A DNA stretch of 25,304 bases. Origin: Plantago elongata. Its lineage: Eukaryota; Streptophyta; Magnoliopsida; Lamiales; Plantaginaceae. Under the pieces are notes generated by a model that saw only the letters and a list, made by a program, of their open reading frames with translations, had not been told where the DNA came from and searched no databases. A program made the position numbers and the translations under genes. This document shows, in pieces, positions 1 to 10,109 of the stretch; the stretch's first letter is position 1; each line of letters begins with the position of its first letter. Where the stretch lies: contig JAYMSP010002260.1 in the NCBI GenBank assembly GCA_036897095.1, forward strand, positions 1 through 25,304. Reading direction: 5' to 3'.

Positions 1-730
1 TCTGAAAAAGAGTGATGAAAGGTTGACCTTTGTAAAAAGTCAACAGAATGGTTCCAAAGAAGTCTATAGCATTGGTCAAAAAGTAATTATTCCTAACAAA
101 GGGAAGTCTATTGCGACTAAACCTTTGAAGGAACAACAAGTCCCAAAGAAACTTTTGGAAAATGTTTCTGAAAAGAAACATGATCCTTTTACTTGTGATC
201 ATCCATAATGTTGTATCACTAGGAAGGGAAGCATCGCCGTATTGGGTGTACTTCCTATTGTGCCATTCTATGGATATATGGTTGATGCAGAAACTAGTGA
301 GGCTGTTGAAAATCGTGTTTAGAAAGCCAATGGTGCTCGAAATGGTATTGGCTATCGTGCTATCGGAAAGGTCCTAATGTATCAATACAAGGAAGGATAA
401 GAGAAATTGTGGAAAGCCAGAATTGCTTATAGCAATTATCAGAAGTGGAAGCAATCCCAAGCCACTGTAAAATCTGAATGCCAGGGCTAGAAGAAACTTG
501 GTCAGGAATACTAAGCTTGCTGAAAACTAAACTCAAAAACTTGATAGGTCTCTGAAGCTAGCACGAGGAACACCAAGGAACACACCAAGAAGGAAAATCG
601 ATTTGAGATCCGATGATTCAAAGATTCCTCCTTATGTTCCAAGTAGACAAAAACCTACTCCTAAGAAACCTATTCAGAAATGGATTCCAACAGAAAGAGT
701 GTTAAGTCTAAGTGGTTTTGTTTCTGAAAC
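1..730 (+). pseudogene. gag: gag C-terminal remnant with degenerate zinc knuckle
   Basis: Two short open stretches (23-208 and 162-377) precede protease. The first is rich in lysine and glutamine (Q-N-G-S-K-E-V, K-G-K-S-I-A-T-K-P), as is usual for copia gag C-termini. Around 205-255 another frame reads G-K-H-R-R-I-G-C, resembling the second half of a CCHC zinc knuckle; the first two cysteines are scrambled by small indels. From about 540 to 720 a basic, proline-rich linker (PRRK, SRQKPTPKKP) leads toward protease. Gag would form the particle and bind element RNA. Many stops and frame changes make it non-functional. The assignment rests mainly on position directly upstream of protease. Confidence 0.6.
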
Positions 731-1290
731 ATGAACCTAACTCCTGTGTCCTATTTTGTGCAGGATGCGTCATGGAGGAAGGCTCAATGGCTATTTGATA
801 ATGGATGCGGGAAGCACATGATAGGAGACAAAGCAAACTTGCTCGATTACAAATTATGTAATACTGGACCAAACATCAGGTTTGCTGGAGGAGAATTAAA
901 TCCTTCTATAGGATTTGGCAACGTCAAATTGGGTTCCCTTACGATCTCTAATGTATTACATGTTAAAGGTTTGAAATATAATCTTCTAAGCATAAGCCAG
1001 TTTGCAGATAGGGGATATTCGATGAAAATTAAATCGAAATTCTGCAAATTAATTAACAATGAGTCAAAGCAGAAAGACTTGGTTGCTAGGCGGAAAGGAA
1101 GTCTATATGTCAGTGATTGGACATCTGCCACAACTGAACAATGTCTCATGGTGAGTCAATCAAGTCACACTGAAGAACACTGGTTATGGCACAAGAGAAT
1201 GAGTCACTTGAATTTCAAAACACTAAACAAACATGCCAAGAAATAGTTAGTGGTTGGACTACCTAATAAAACATTCAGAAAGGACGGTGT
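731..1290 (+). pseudogene. pol: copia aspartic protease and GAG-pre-integrase domain (decayed)
   Basis: The 171-codon stretch contains the copia protease core: W-L-F-D-N-G-C at nt 788-808 is the D-S-G-[CAST] active site with the serine replaced by asparagine, followed by the typical V-L-H-V-K-G-L-K-Y-N-L-L-S-I-S-Q block. Next is the GAG-pre-integrase zinc-binding region, L-W-H-K-R-M-S-H-L-N (HxxxxH), then the cysteine pair around 1292-1302 after in-frame stops. Protease would cut the Gag-Pol polyprotein in the particle. Protease, integrase core, RT and RNase H lie mostly in one reading frame, as expected of a single polyprotein. The first ATG at 731 is not necessarily the native start, because Pol is normally continuous with Gag. 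Confidence 0.85.
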
Positions 1291-2110
1291 CTGATGTGCT
1301 TGTCAATTTGGAAAAAAATCTAAACCCTCTTTCAAGTCCAAAACCAGACATTCATTTGTTAGACCACTGCAACTTTTACATATAGATCTTTTTGAATCAT
1401 CTGTAACAAGTTATGAATGCAAGAAGTATGATCTAGTTTTTGTAGATGACTTCTCTAGGTTTACCTAGGTTATCTTTCTGAAACAAAAATCTGATGCTAG
1501 GGTAGAGATACCTAACTTGCTGAACAAGTTTGAAGTCATGAAAAAAGACAAAGTATCTGCAATCAGAACAGACCATGGTAATGAATTTTTCAATCAGTAT
1601 GTAAAAGTTTTTTGTACATGCAAAGGTATACAACATCAACTATCTTTAGTAACGACACCACACCAAAATGGTGTTGTTGAAAGGAAGAATAGGAACCTTA
1701 AGGAAGCTGCAAGCACAATGCTAGATGACGCTGAAATAAGTGAAATTTATTGGGTTGAAGCTATAAATAGAAATGCTACACTTACAACAAATGTTTGATA
1801 AACAAACACCATGGAAAAACTCCTCATGAGCTTTTGGTTGGTAGACCCCCTAATATCATACAGTTGAGGGTGTTTGGCTGTAGATGTTTTGTTCTTAAAA
1901 ATGGGAAAGAATACTTGAGATGCTGATGAAGGTGTATTTCTTGGTTATTCTACGAATAGCTAACCCTACAGAGTATACAACAAAAGAACAAAGACGATTG
2001 AAGAATCATTTCATGTAGTATTCTATGAAGGAAACAAGAAAATACCCCTTGATGAAAGATTCAAGGAACTCCTTATTAAGGATTCTAAATAAGAACCCTC
2101 AGCAAGGAGA
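1291..2110 (+). pseudogene. pol: copia integrase (decayed; DD35E residues still visible)
   Basis: The catalytic triad is readable: Asp in L-H-I-D-L-F (codon at 1385), Asp in R-T-D-H-G-N-E-F (1571) and Glu in N-G-V-V-E-R-K (1679), with 35 residues between the last two, the DD35E spacing. V-F-V-D-D-F-S-R-F-T precedes a TAG that replaces the usual tryptophan. Downstream are the family's G-V-F-L-G-Y-S and Y-R-V-Y-N-K-R-T blocks (1930-2000). The enzyme would insert element cDNA into host chromosomes. Several stops and a frame change near 1800-1960 break it. The following about 400 bp, rich in Asp, Glu and Ser, is the usual variable linker between integrase and RT. Confidence 0.87.
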
Positions 2111-2489
2111 AACTATGTCATTAATATTGAGGATGAGTCTGACGAAGAAAAGCATGATGTGCCTAGTAACAACCAGATGACTCTTAGACATGATGAAGAA
2201 TTTCTATGAGGATTCCAGAAATGGAAACTAAGATTGCTTATCGTAGAGAACTTTCTGGGAAAAACCTTTCCGGAAGACTTATTCCAGAAACCTCTAACAC
2301 TAAACAAGTGTCTGATATTCACCATACATCGTGTGTACAAAATATCAATGATACTGAAGAAGTACCAAGTCATAATCATAGTGATTCACATTCAAATCAC
2401 GAAGATAATGACCCTACTAGTTCAAAATCAATTAGGAAATGGATTAGAGATCATTCTGCAAAGGATGCGATTGGTCCAATTGATCAAGG

Positions 2490-2992
2490 TGTTTGAACTA
2501 GAAGAGAAATAGCTAAAAATGCTGATTCTCTCTTTGGATGTTTTATCTCAAAGAATGAACCTAAAACTATTGAATATGCATTAAAGGATCAAGACTGGAT
2601 CTCTGCAATGCAAGAAAAGTTGGATCAATTTGAGAGGAACAAGGTCTGAAAACTAGTTCCATTTGTAGAAGGAATATATTTGATTGGAACTAAGTGGGTT
2701 TTCAGAAACAAAATGAATGAGTCTGGTGAAAGCTCTGTATGGACTGAAACAGGCTCCAAGATCATGGTATGACACTTTGGCCAAATACCTTCTGGATAGT
2801 GGTTTTAAGAAACGTGAAGTTGATAAAACTTTGGTTACCTTAAATCATTATGAGAAACTACTTTTAGTTCAAGTATATGTTGATGACATTATATTTGGAT
2901 CTAAGGACAAGCAAATTTGTAATGACTTTGCTAATCTCATGAAAAGCAAATTTGAGATGAGCATGATGGGAGAATTGAATTATTTCCTTTGA
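2490..2992 (+). pseudogene. pol: copia reverse transcriptase with internal deletion
   Basis: Two RT pieces are joined. The N-terminal piece (about 2510-2730) shows Y-A-L-K-D-Q-D-W-I-S-A-M-Q-E-K, L-V-P-F-V-E-G and G-T-K-W-V-F-R-N-K-M-N-E-S-G-E. It then runs into K-A-L-Y-G-L-K-Q-A-P-R-S-W-Y-D (from about 2729) and Y-V-D-D-I-I-F-G (2876-2899), the catalytic YxDD box. In copia RTs these blocks are separated by roughly 100 residues holding the first catalytic aspartate and the A-F-L-N-G region; here that segment is gone and the reading frame changes at the join. A TGA replaces the usual tryptophan before K-L-V-P. The enzyme is inactive. Confidence 0.88.
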
Positions 2993-3886
2993 TTGCAAGT
3001 CAAGCAATTCAATGATGGAATATTCATCAGTCAAACAAAGTATGCAAAAGATATGATAAACAAGTGTAATCAGCCTTCTGAAAAGAATGCCAACATACCT
3101 ATGAGCATAGGAACCAAAATGACTTATACTGAATCTGATAAGAGTGTTGAAGAAAATCAGTATAGGAAATTAATAGGTTCACTACTATACCTTACTGCAA
3201 GCAGACATTATACTCAATATGTAGTTGGTATGTGTGCTAGATTTCAAACAAATCCTATGCTATCACATTTCAACATTGCTATGAAAATATTAAGGTACGT
3301 CAAAGGTACTGTAGAAGTTGGACTGTGGTATCCTAAACAAAGTGGAATGAGTTTGGTTGGCTACTCAAATGCTGACTATGCTGGATCAATGCTTGATAGG
3401 AAAAGTACTTCAAAAACTTGTAAGTTTCTAGGAACTAGACTTATCTCAAGGTTTAGCAAGAACCAAAACTCAATTGCTACTCCTACCACATAAGTTGAAT
3501 ATATTGTTGCTGGTTGTTGTACTACTCAAATATTATGGATACAACAACAACTCAGAGACTATGTATGTAATGAAGAGAAAACTCCCATTTTCTGTGATAA
3601 CACAAGTGCTATTGCGATTACCCAAAATAAAAAGTTCCATGCAAGAACTAAGCACATTGATGTTAGACACCACTTCATCAGAGACCATGTTGAGAAAGGC
3701 AATATAGAGATTCTAAAGGTTGGCACTGAAGATCAACTTGTTGATATCTTCACTAAGCCACTCCAGGAAAGTAGGTTCATAACCTTAAGACATAGTCCTA
3801 AGTCTCTAAAAGAATTTGTAAGGAACAGAGAAGAAGGAAATAGGTTTCTAAAACGGGTATTCAGACTTATGACTCAGAAAGCCTAA
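2993..3886 (+). pseudogene. pol: copia RT C-terminus and RNase H (decayed)
   Basis: Continues in the RT frame after a TGA at about 2990. The RT end is visible (C-A-R-F-Q-T-N-P, I-L-R-Y-V-K-G-T-V-E-V-G-L-W-Y-P-K), then RNase H: G-Y-S-N-A-D-Y-A-G, where the first catalytic aspartate of the usual Y-S-D-A-D is asparagine; V-E-Y-I-V-A-G-C-C after an in-frame TAA at 3491; F-C-D-N-T-S-A-I-A-I-T; and H-I-D-V-R-H-H-F-I-R with D-I-F-T-K-P-L. Frame ends at TAA 3884-3886. RNase H would remove the RNA template during cDNA synthesis. Loss of the catalytic residue and the stop mean no activity. The inverted copy at 22497-23175 still has Y-S-D-A-D. Confidence 0.92.
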
Positions 3887-4090
3887 GGTCTTCTGGAAAG
3901 GTTAGTCTAGAAAGACAGGTTGGTATATAGACCATAAGTATATAAAACTAGAACTCAAATACTATGGACAGTTCATATGTCCAGTGCTAATTTCTGAAAC
4001 AGGAATTCAGAAAATCATTTAAGACATGAAGTATGTGAGAACTAATAGTCAAACATTGTACATATTTCTGAGAGTCAAACATGTCTAAGG
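3840..4090 (+). repeat. degenerate post-RNase H repeats with TCTGAA...TTCAGA arms
   Basis: After RNase H there are diverged copies of a short unit resembling TTTCTGAAACAGG(T/A)ATTCAGA, for example near 3844-3870 and 3990-4014. Each has TCTGAA and TTCAGA as inverted arms about 7 nt apart. Better-preserved copies lie at the matching place in the inverted element (22331-22452). No coding capacity is evident here. Function unknown. Confidence 0.5.
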
Positions 4091-4754
4091 TTTTGTGTTT
4101 TTACCATTTATATGATAAGTAACATAAAACAAGAATCGATCTCTAAAATGATAAGACCAAAGATTTTCTAATCTCACGTGTTTACAACGACTTATGGATA
4201 TATATATTGCAAAAATTCATTAAGTAGACACGGGAACATTTGTTGATTGCTATCATTACAAGATATTGAACAAGAGCCCTTGATGAATAAATGTTTGATC
4301 TCAACGGGTGAGACTAAATCTCAGCATGTAATACCTGTTGCAAAAACAGGCATGGCCCACTTTGCATTTAATGCAAAGTAGAAACGTATACCACGCCGAT
4401 GCAATGCATACAGATACATATACGAAATTCTGTACGTATGATGAATCTATGAAATATTTTCTTGCTATATATAAAGGATTCTAGTAAGAGACAAACAAGT
4501 TTACCAAATTCGAATTTTAACTTGCATCAAAATAGCAAAAACTCTCTAAGTTTTCTGCAAATCCTTATGCTAATCTTCTGAGTTTTGCTTAGTCTTCTGA
4601 AAAGATAAACTCACATTCTCTCGAATTCAAGCACTTATTCTCTAATCCGACCCAGAACTCTATATAAGAGATAGCACCCAAAAAGACCTCATCCAAGAAC
4701 TCAGCTACAACCGCTTCTTCTGCTGAAAAGTAAGGAGAAAAGGTTTTGCAAGTT
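3887..4754 (+). promoter_or_regulatory. pol-ORF3 spacer with putative internal promoter
   Basis: This non-coding stretch separates pol from the ORF3 start at 4755. It holds a G-box core CACGTG (4175-4180), two adjacent inverted repeats (4334-4350 and 4359-4379), a strong TATA-box-like TATATATAAA (4466-4475) and a weaker TATATAAG (4661-4668). The sequence after the first TATA box is A/C-rich with few ATGs, like a plant 5' leader of about 250 nt. It could drive ORF3 transcription independently of the LTR. This is inference from motifs only; TATA-like strings are common in A/T-rich DNA. Confidence 0.4.
4359..4379. repeat. 21-bp near-perfect palindrome upstream of ORF3 TATA box
   Basis: ACTTTGCATT and AATGCAAAGT are perfect 10-bp inverted arms around a single T. 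It lies about 87 bp upstream of the TATA-like box, next to a second inverted repeat (CCTGTT 4334-4339 with AACAGG 4345-4350). It could be a dimeric transcription-factor site or a small hairpin. Confidence 0.7.
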
Positions 4755-6271
4755 ATGAACAAACGCTTGTTGGGTAATTACAACCCAGAGGATTGGACTT
4801 CCAACCTCAGCATGAATTGGGAAGCACACATGGTGGAGAAATACTTGAGTGTGGCTATCTCTTCCACTCTAGACAGGAATCTGGTTGTGAAGATGCTATC
4901 CAAGGCACACATCAAGAAATTCCTTTGTGTCGCCCTTCTGGACTATCTCCAGTTGATGTCTTAGAGTTTTACAACTCTTCCCAAGTCTACACCAAGATTG
5001 TGAACAACGTTGAAGAAACATTCATTAAATCTACGGTTCAAGGTGTAGAAATACATCTTGATTGTGACGCCTTTTGCAAAATCTTCCGTCTCAGAAACCG
5101 TGTGACGGCATGGGAGATCAACAAAAAAGACAAGACTCTGAACCCTGCAGTCAGCGTGTTGTATGAAGATGCAGAAAATGACAAAATTGAGGACTGCCCC
5201 TCTTCTTTCATTTTTGGAGACATCAGAACAAGACACCTTTTTGAGCACTGGAATGTGCTTGCCAGCATCCTTCACAGGTGCTTGGATGGGAATAAAGGTG
5301 GAATTTACCAGATAAGAATGGAGAGATGGATGATATTGTACATTCTCTATAAAGAGCTGAATGACAGAGATAACCTCTTCAATTGGAGGAAATATCTCTT
5401 CATGAAGTTCGTCAACCGAGACAATGAATTAGAGCCCAAGATTGTTAAAGGCCATGCCGACACCAAGTCGAATATGCACTATGGTTTAAAAATTTGCTAC
5501 ATTTTGGAGAAATGTGGAATTGCTCTCAGAGAGCACCTGGACATCTTAGTGACCAACACAATGTACCGACATGCTCATGAGGAAGCCTTGAAAAAGATTG
5601 CCAAAGATGAGTTGGTTGCTCAGGAAGAAGGAGTATTTGGAGAGATACAGGTTGAGGTACACATTGCAAACAAATCAAGGACCAACAAACCAAGGTCAAT
5701 AAAGAGTACTCAGATTGTCATAGATGACACTCCTCGACAATAAAGGGCAACACATGATGTTGCATCCTAGAGACCCCTTCCAGTCTAGAAGGACTCCAGC
5801 TCGGAAAGGAGATCCTTGAGCATTGTCAACATGCCAGAGTTGTCCGTGAATGAGCTCAACTAGATCAACGAGTTTGTCCCAGACTTCTATTTGGATTTTA
5901 AAGATGATCTACCATTACAGATGGGACTTAAAAGATCACGGATAGAGACTCATGGTGGAGCCTCTAGCTCAGCTTCACTGCCTCAGAAAGCTAAGGTTGC
6001 AGAGGATGCAATCCCAGAGAGGATAGTTGAAGATGTTACAACCTAACAGGCAGATGAAGGCTTGGCAATGGATGAAAGAATGATGGAAGATTCTGACATT
6101 GCTTCCATATTCAAGTTAGCAGCAGACTTGATTGCTGAAGAAATTCCTGCACCCGAGCAGGTTCCTCAAACATCTGAGACGGAAACTCAGAATGTTCAAG
6201 CAGAGAAAAGGTCCGAAGTACCAAAAACTTGAAGCCATGAAATGGAAGCCACAGTGCCTGAAGATACACAG
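4755..6271 (+). pseudogene. ORF3 (env-like by position), exon 1 with plant-transposon-protein-like domain
   Basis: The likely start is ATG 4755 (M-N-K-R-L-L-G-N-Y-N-P-E-D-W). That frame runs to about 4955, where a frameshift passes to the frame open until TAA 5741 (D-V-L-E-F-Y-N-S, V-Q-G-V-E-I-H-L-D, F-C-K-I-F-R-L-R-N). The E-F-Y ... V-x-G-x-x-I pattern resembles the 'putative plant transposon protein' domain found in ORFs of plant elements. The same frame continues, with about six stops (5741, 5768, 5786, near 5861, 6044 and 6230), through an acidic, Pro/Glu-rich segment to CAG at 6271, the donor of the first intron. No signal peptide or transmembrane helix is visible, so 'env' is positional only. 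Biochemical role unknown. Confidence 0.65.
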
Positions 6272-7170
6272 GTAAAAAGATTTTTCTATATCTAACTTGT
6301 TAAATATTTGAATAAATATTAAGCTAGTTACTAATAAACTTCCTTTGTTACAGGCTACATGGAGACAACAGAGCAGGGGTAAGACATTGTACCCAACCCT
6401 CTGAATGAAGAAGAGGTTTCCTTCAACCTCTACAATACAAGAAAATGAGCTTGTGCAACATGTAGTCAATTGTCTCTGAAAAGAAACAATTTTTGTACTT
6501 GATCAAATTTCTTGTGTATTTCTAACTTCAATGTCTCTATACAGGCTCCAACTGAGAAAGTTGTTGAAGTGATGGAAACATCACAAGCTCAAGAGATTCC
6601 AAAGGTTGAAAAACCTTATGAAGAAATAGCTTCTGAGCCTTCCGTAGTGGAGGTATGTAAAATAAGAATCATTTTCTCAGTGAATAACTTGTGAAAATCA
6701 ACTTACTTAATCAAACACTATGTTTCTTCGAATAGGTTCATTCTGAAGAAAAGGTAGCTGAGGAAAATATGGAAACCTCCACAGCACCTATGGAAATAGA
6801 CACGGTAGAAATGGCCAAGTCTCCAGAAAGATTACCAGAGACCGCTTCGGTTTATGAGAGAAGTGATTCTAAGCTTCCTAACTTGGAAGTAAGTGAAACT
6901 CTCATAAATACATTTCTTGTAAATACCTTTTTGTAGAATATTTCTAAACAAAAAAGTTTGAACTTAATTCTTAGGCTCAAGCATAAAGAATGGTTGAAGA
7001 GGATGCAACCACTCCTCTAACCATGGTATCTGAAGAACCAATTGCTACAGATGTCCAAGTTAATGAGCCTCGTGTGGATACACAGGTATGCTCATAAACA
7101 TAAATTTCTCTAAATTCTCAGATAACCACAAGTATGTTTGAACAAAAATAACTTGAAACCTTTCTTTCAG
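6272..7170 (+). other. Array of five small phase-0 introns and four mini-exons in ORF3
   Basis: Five GT...AG intervals can be placed: 6272-6353 (82 nt), 6462-6544 (83), 6653-6735 (83), 6889-6974 (86) and 7086-7170 (85). Donors are G|GTAAAAAG, T|GTAGTC (weak), G|GTATGTAA, A|GTAAGTGA and G|GTATGC; acceptors follow T-rich tracts ending in (C/T)AG. The mini-exons 6354-6461, 6545-6652, 6736-6888 and 6975-7085 are 108, 108, 153 and 111 nt, all divisible by three, and every intron is phase 0. Exons are Glu/Pro/Val/Thr-rich and several start GCT-C. Exon 6354-6461 has a frameshift and stop; the exon at 6975 has one TAA; those at 6545 and 6736 are open. Matching introns occur in the inverted element at 21330-22041. 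Confidence 0.78.
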
Positions 7171-8031
7171 GCTCAAGTGTTACCAGTGATCGATGTGGAA
7201 ACCCCACTAGATCTGAAGAAGGTTTTCCAGACAATCACAATGAAGAGGCATGTCAAATGCTTCAAAAAATGGCAAAAGCTCATAAAAGCTGATCTGACGG
7301 AGCTAGCCAAAGTGATTGATCACTAAGAGAGAAGGACTCGAGCCTTCGATCTGGAAAACTACGTCCATGCAATGTACCCAGTGAAAGATTATTCCCACTA
7401 TATGTTAATGCATCACGACTTCACCTACGACGTAGGGAACAAGCTGATGGATGCCTTCAATGCTGCTAACGAAGAGACTCGAAGGGAGATGACTTTCGAC
7501 CCCATACTATCCCAAAAGCTCAGAGTTTATCCCTCTGAATAGGAGGAAGTAAACGGGCAGAGGATTACCCTTCCTTCAATCATTAATTTGGTTTTAGATG
7601 AAGAGGAAGAGTTTGACGAGAATGATGAAGACTCTTCTGATGAACATTCAGAGGGCGGTGACAATGATAATAATCATTCTGATGATGACAATGATGATGG
7701 TCCTTTGCCAGGGACTGATGGAATGGCACAAGTAGATGCCAGAACGGGAACTCCAACTGTTGAGGACTCTACTTAGTGGTATACAACAACATCACAACAA
7801 TCACCACCTCCACCTGACCAACAAGATAAACAAACCCAACAGAAAACAAATGAGCAAAATCAACTAGCTGACCCCTCTGAAAAACTTAAGGCTGTTGAAT
7901 CCAGAGTTGCTAAACTCAAGAAAATGTTGGATGAAGAGACTAAGGTCCATCTAGAATACCAATCTCTAATTGAAACAAAAGAAGCCCAATTACTGAAGAT
8001 TGAGGCAGAAAATGCTAAGGAGAAGGCACTT
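7171..8031 (+). pseudogene. ORF3 exon after the intron array: conserved region, acidic tract, coiled coil
   Basis: Begins G-C-T at the last acceptor and continues in the array's frame. It opens with A-Q-V-L-P-V-I-D-V-E-T-P and a basic block (K-R-H-V-K-C-F-K-K-W-Q-K-L-I-K), has TAA at 7324 and TAG near 7540, then a strongly acidic tract (D-E-E-E-E-F-D-E-N-D-E-D, with Asp/Asn/Ser runs) to TAG near 7774. A Gln/Pro-rich linker leads to a coiled-coil-like helix (K-L-K-A-V-E-S-R-V-A-K-L-K-K-M-L-D-E-E) ending at the solo LTR insertion. The order (basic, acidic, coiled coil) suggests a structural or interaction protein; I cannot assign a function. Confidence 0.6.
8027..8031. other. Target site duplication (left copy) of the solo LTR
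   Basis: CACTT here matches CACTC at 11138-11142 with one difference. The sequence without the insert would read ...AAGGAGAAGGCACTCCTTGATG, as in the intact second repeat copy near 11510-11530. This fixes the insertion point exactly. Confidence 0.8.
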
Positions 8032-8692
8032 TGTAAGGTCCGCAAAATTTCCTCGTGTATCCGGAAATTAATTTAATATTAATTTTATTATTTTGCACGA
8101 GCGAAAATGTTACGTAAGTATATGGGGTCAACTTTAAATTTTAACGCCGAGCGGATTCGACGTTAAAATAAGAATTAGGAATATACCAATAAAATAATAA
8201 TAAAAATAATAAAATAAAAATTATTTATTTTCATTTTTCTATGGCTCGAATTCGACCCAAAAAGTGCCCGAGAGTCAATTTCGTATTTTTTCGGATTTTA
8301 TTTGCGAGCCGTTCGGAAACCAGAAAGAGCCAGTTATATATAATGCCAAAAATACCGAACTACCCTTGGCTCCCTCTTCTCCTTTCTTTTAAGTAGGGGG
8401 CATTCTGGTCTTTTCATTGTCATCTTCTTCCAGAAATAAAATAACCGCCTGCTTGTTCCACCGTGCCAATTCTACGTACACCCGTGCCATCCGTCGAACT
8501 GACTGTGCCAATCACCCATCCCGATCCGGCCCGACAGCGCGTCCACCGACCAAAGGCGGCGCCGCCGTGGGCCCCTGCCCACGCACGAATGGTAGCTGGA
8601 AGAACGTGGCGAGCAACGGGAAGGGGGCGGGAGCTGAGTCACCGCCACGCGGCTACCCCTGGCGCCTCCGCCGCCTCAACCACCGGCCATCC

Positions 8693-8710
8693 TCGGCTAT
8701 AAATAGCCGA
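8693..8710 (+). promoter_or_regulatory. TATA box embedded in an 18-bp palindrome (solo LTR promoter)
   Basis: TATAAATAG at 8698-8706 sits inside TCGGCTAT-AA-ATAGCCGA, a perfect 8-bp inverted repeat. It lies in the only G/C-rich block of the LTR, about 665 bp from its 5' end, where a U3/R boundary is plausible. Transcription start would be expected near 8730. Confidence 0.65.
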
Positions 8711-9370
8711 CCCTCCACAGCCATTTCTCCTCACATCTCCGGTTCTCTCCTCACTCTCTTGCTCAGTCCCATTTCCGCTCACAACCACCACTGCCCAGCC
8801 TTGCTCTGGCCACCGCCGCTGCCTACTCTGGCCACCACTACCTGACTACTCCTTTTTCCCAGAATAAAGTCGTTTACTCGACCAATTATTTCGGTAAGTA
8901 TCTCGATCGAATTTCGATTATATTCGAATAGCGTACGAGAAATTAATTAATAATTCCTCGTAGCCGTGCCGCTCCGTGAACACCGCCTCTATTACCATCA
9001 CGCTGCCCATCGCTCGACACTCGCTCGGTTAGTGTCGTGTTATTTCCGTTTATTATCGCTAATTGTCGTCAGTTATCGTTAATTATCGTTTAATTACCGG
9101 ATATTATCAGTTAGTGGGAAATTTAAATTATACTGTTAGCATGTTAAATTATTAGATTAGCCGGTGATTTTAAATGTTGTAGTTGAATATAGTGTCGACT
9201 GGCCGTCGACTGTAAAATAGTTGCTCAGTCAATTAGACTGTGTACTGTTCTATTATGAGTAGACGTCGACTGGCCGTCAACTAGGGAATTGTAGTATAAT
9301 GATATTGTTGATGGTATTGCACTGTTGAAACAGATATTGGTTAGTTACTGTTAGAGGTTTGAATTATACT

Positions 9371-9488
9371 GAGACAGACTTGTCGTCTGTTGTCGGAATT
9401 TATCTGTTAGGAGTCCTATACCGGATATAGGTTAAGAGAGACTTGCCATTGTCTGAATTTATCTGTTAGGGGTCATATACCAGATCTA
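9371..9488 (+). repeat. Two diverged direct copies of a ~55-bp unit inside the solo LTR
   Basis: Units at about 9371-9429 and 9437-9488 share GAATTTATCTGTTAGG and (C/A)(T)ATACC(G/A)GAT blocks. A separate nearby pair of GTCGACTGGCCGTC(G/A)AC motifs occurs around 9195-9285. These are internal LTR repeats with no coding content. Confidence 0.6.
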
Positions 9489-10109
9489 ATTTTGGAAAAT
9501 AAACTAAAATGTCCCATTGACGGTTTTTAGAAGAAATAAATGATTTTAAGACTTATTTAAGACTTAAAGGTCGAGTTTACTAGATATTGTTGATTAACTC
9601 AAACGTCGGAAATTTAATTGATTAAAGTATTGGAAAAAAATAGGAAATTCGGATATGGAATCCGTTTGTGTACGTCGTAGGATTTATAAACTGGTATATC
9701 GAGACGCCATCTTAAAACTGTTGGGAAGTTATTAGTAGTCTTCTAAATAATTGAGTCTGGAGTTTAAGTAGTATTGTTAATCTGTTCATCAGGAATTTCG
9801 GAGTCTTCTGACGTGCCAGATATATACGGTGAGTGATTACGAGCTTTCGGCATCCGGCCCTGGGAAAGTTTGCTACTGTTCCTTCCTTGCATTTTCGTTC
9901 CTGTGCCTGTTTATCTACTTGACTATCTAACCCTGACTGCGGCTACTCGACGACAACAGACTGACTACGACTCGATTACTGATTGCGATTTCTAACTGCA
10001 TAACTGTAGACGACCTATATTAGGAAACTGTACATGTATTGACTCGATAATTTAAAATCTTAGCTACTGATTTATACTGTACACTGAGACCGTTTCATCG
10101 ATCCCAGTT

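Noticed and set aside
847..1149. Antisense 100-codon ORF opposite protease
   Set aside because: Shadow of the protease/pre-integrase frame, which has clear family motifs.
4961..5275. Antisense ORFs of 104 and 76 codons opposite ORF3 exon 1
   Set aside because: The plus-strand frame is longer, has domain-like blocks and leads in frame to the first intron; the antisense frames have no recognisable content.
4755..6271. True viral-type envelope glycoprotein
   Set aside because: No signal peptide, transmembrane helix, furin-like site or cysteine pattern visible; only the position between pol and LTR is env-like.
6116..6469. 117-codon antisense ORF with hydrophobic, Cys/Phe-rich composition
   Set aside because: It reads across intron A and two exons on the opposite strand; hydrophobicity is a by-product of Glu/Lys-rich coding on the plus strand.
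7588..7776. Independent acidic small protein gene
   Set aside because: It is continuous in frame with the upstream ORF3 exon and separated only by point stops.
8417..8845. 142-codon ORF (Arg/Pro/Ser-rich) in the G/C-rich block
   Set aside because: It lies within the solo LTR across the TATA palindrome, has low-complexity composition typical of G/C-rich non-coding DNA, and a second frame is equally open.
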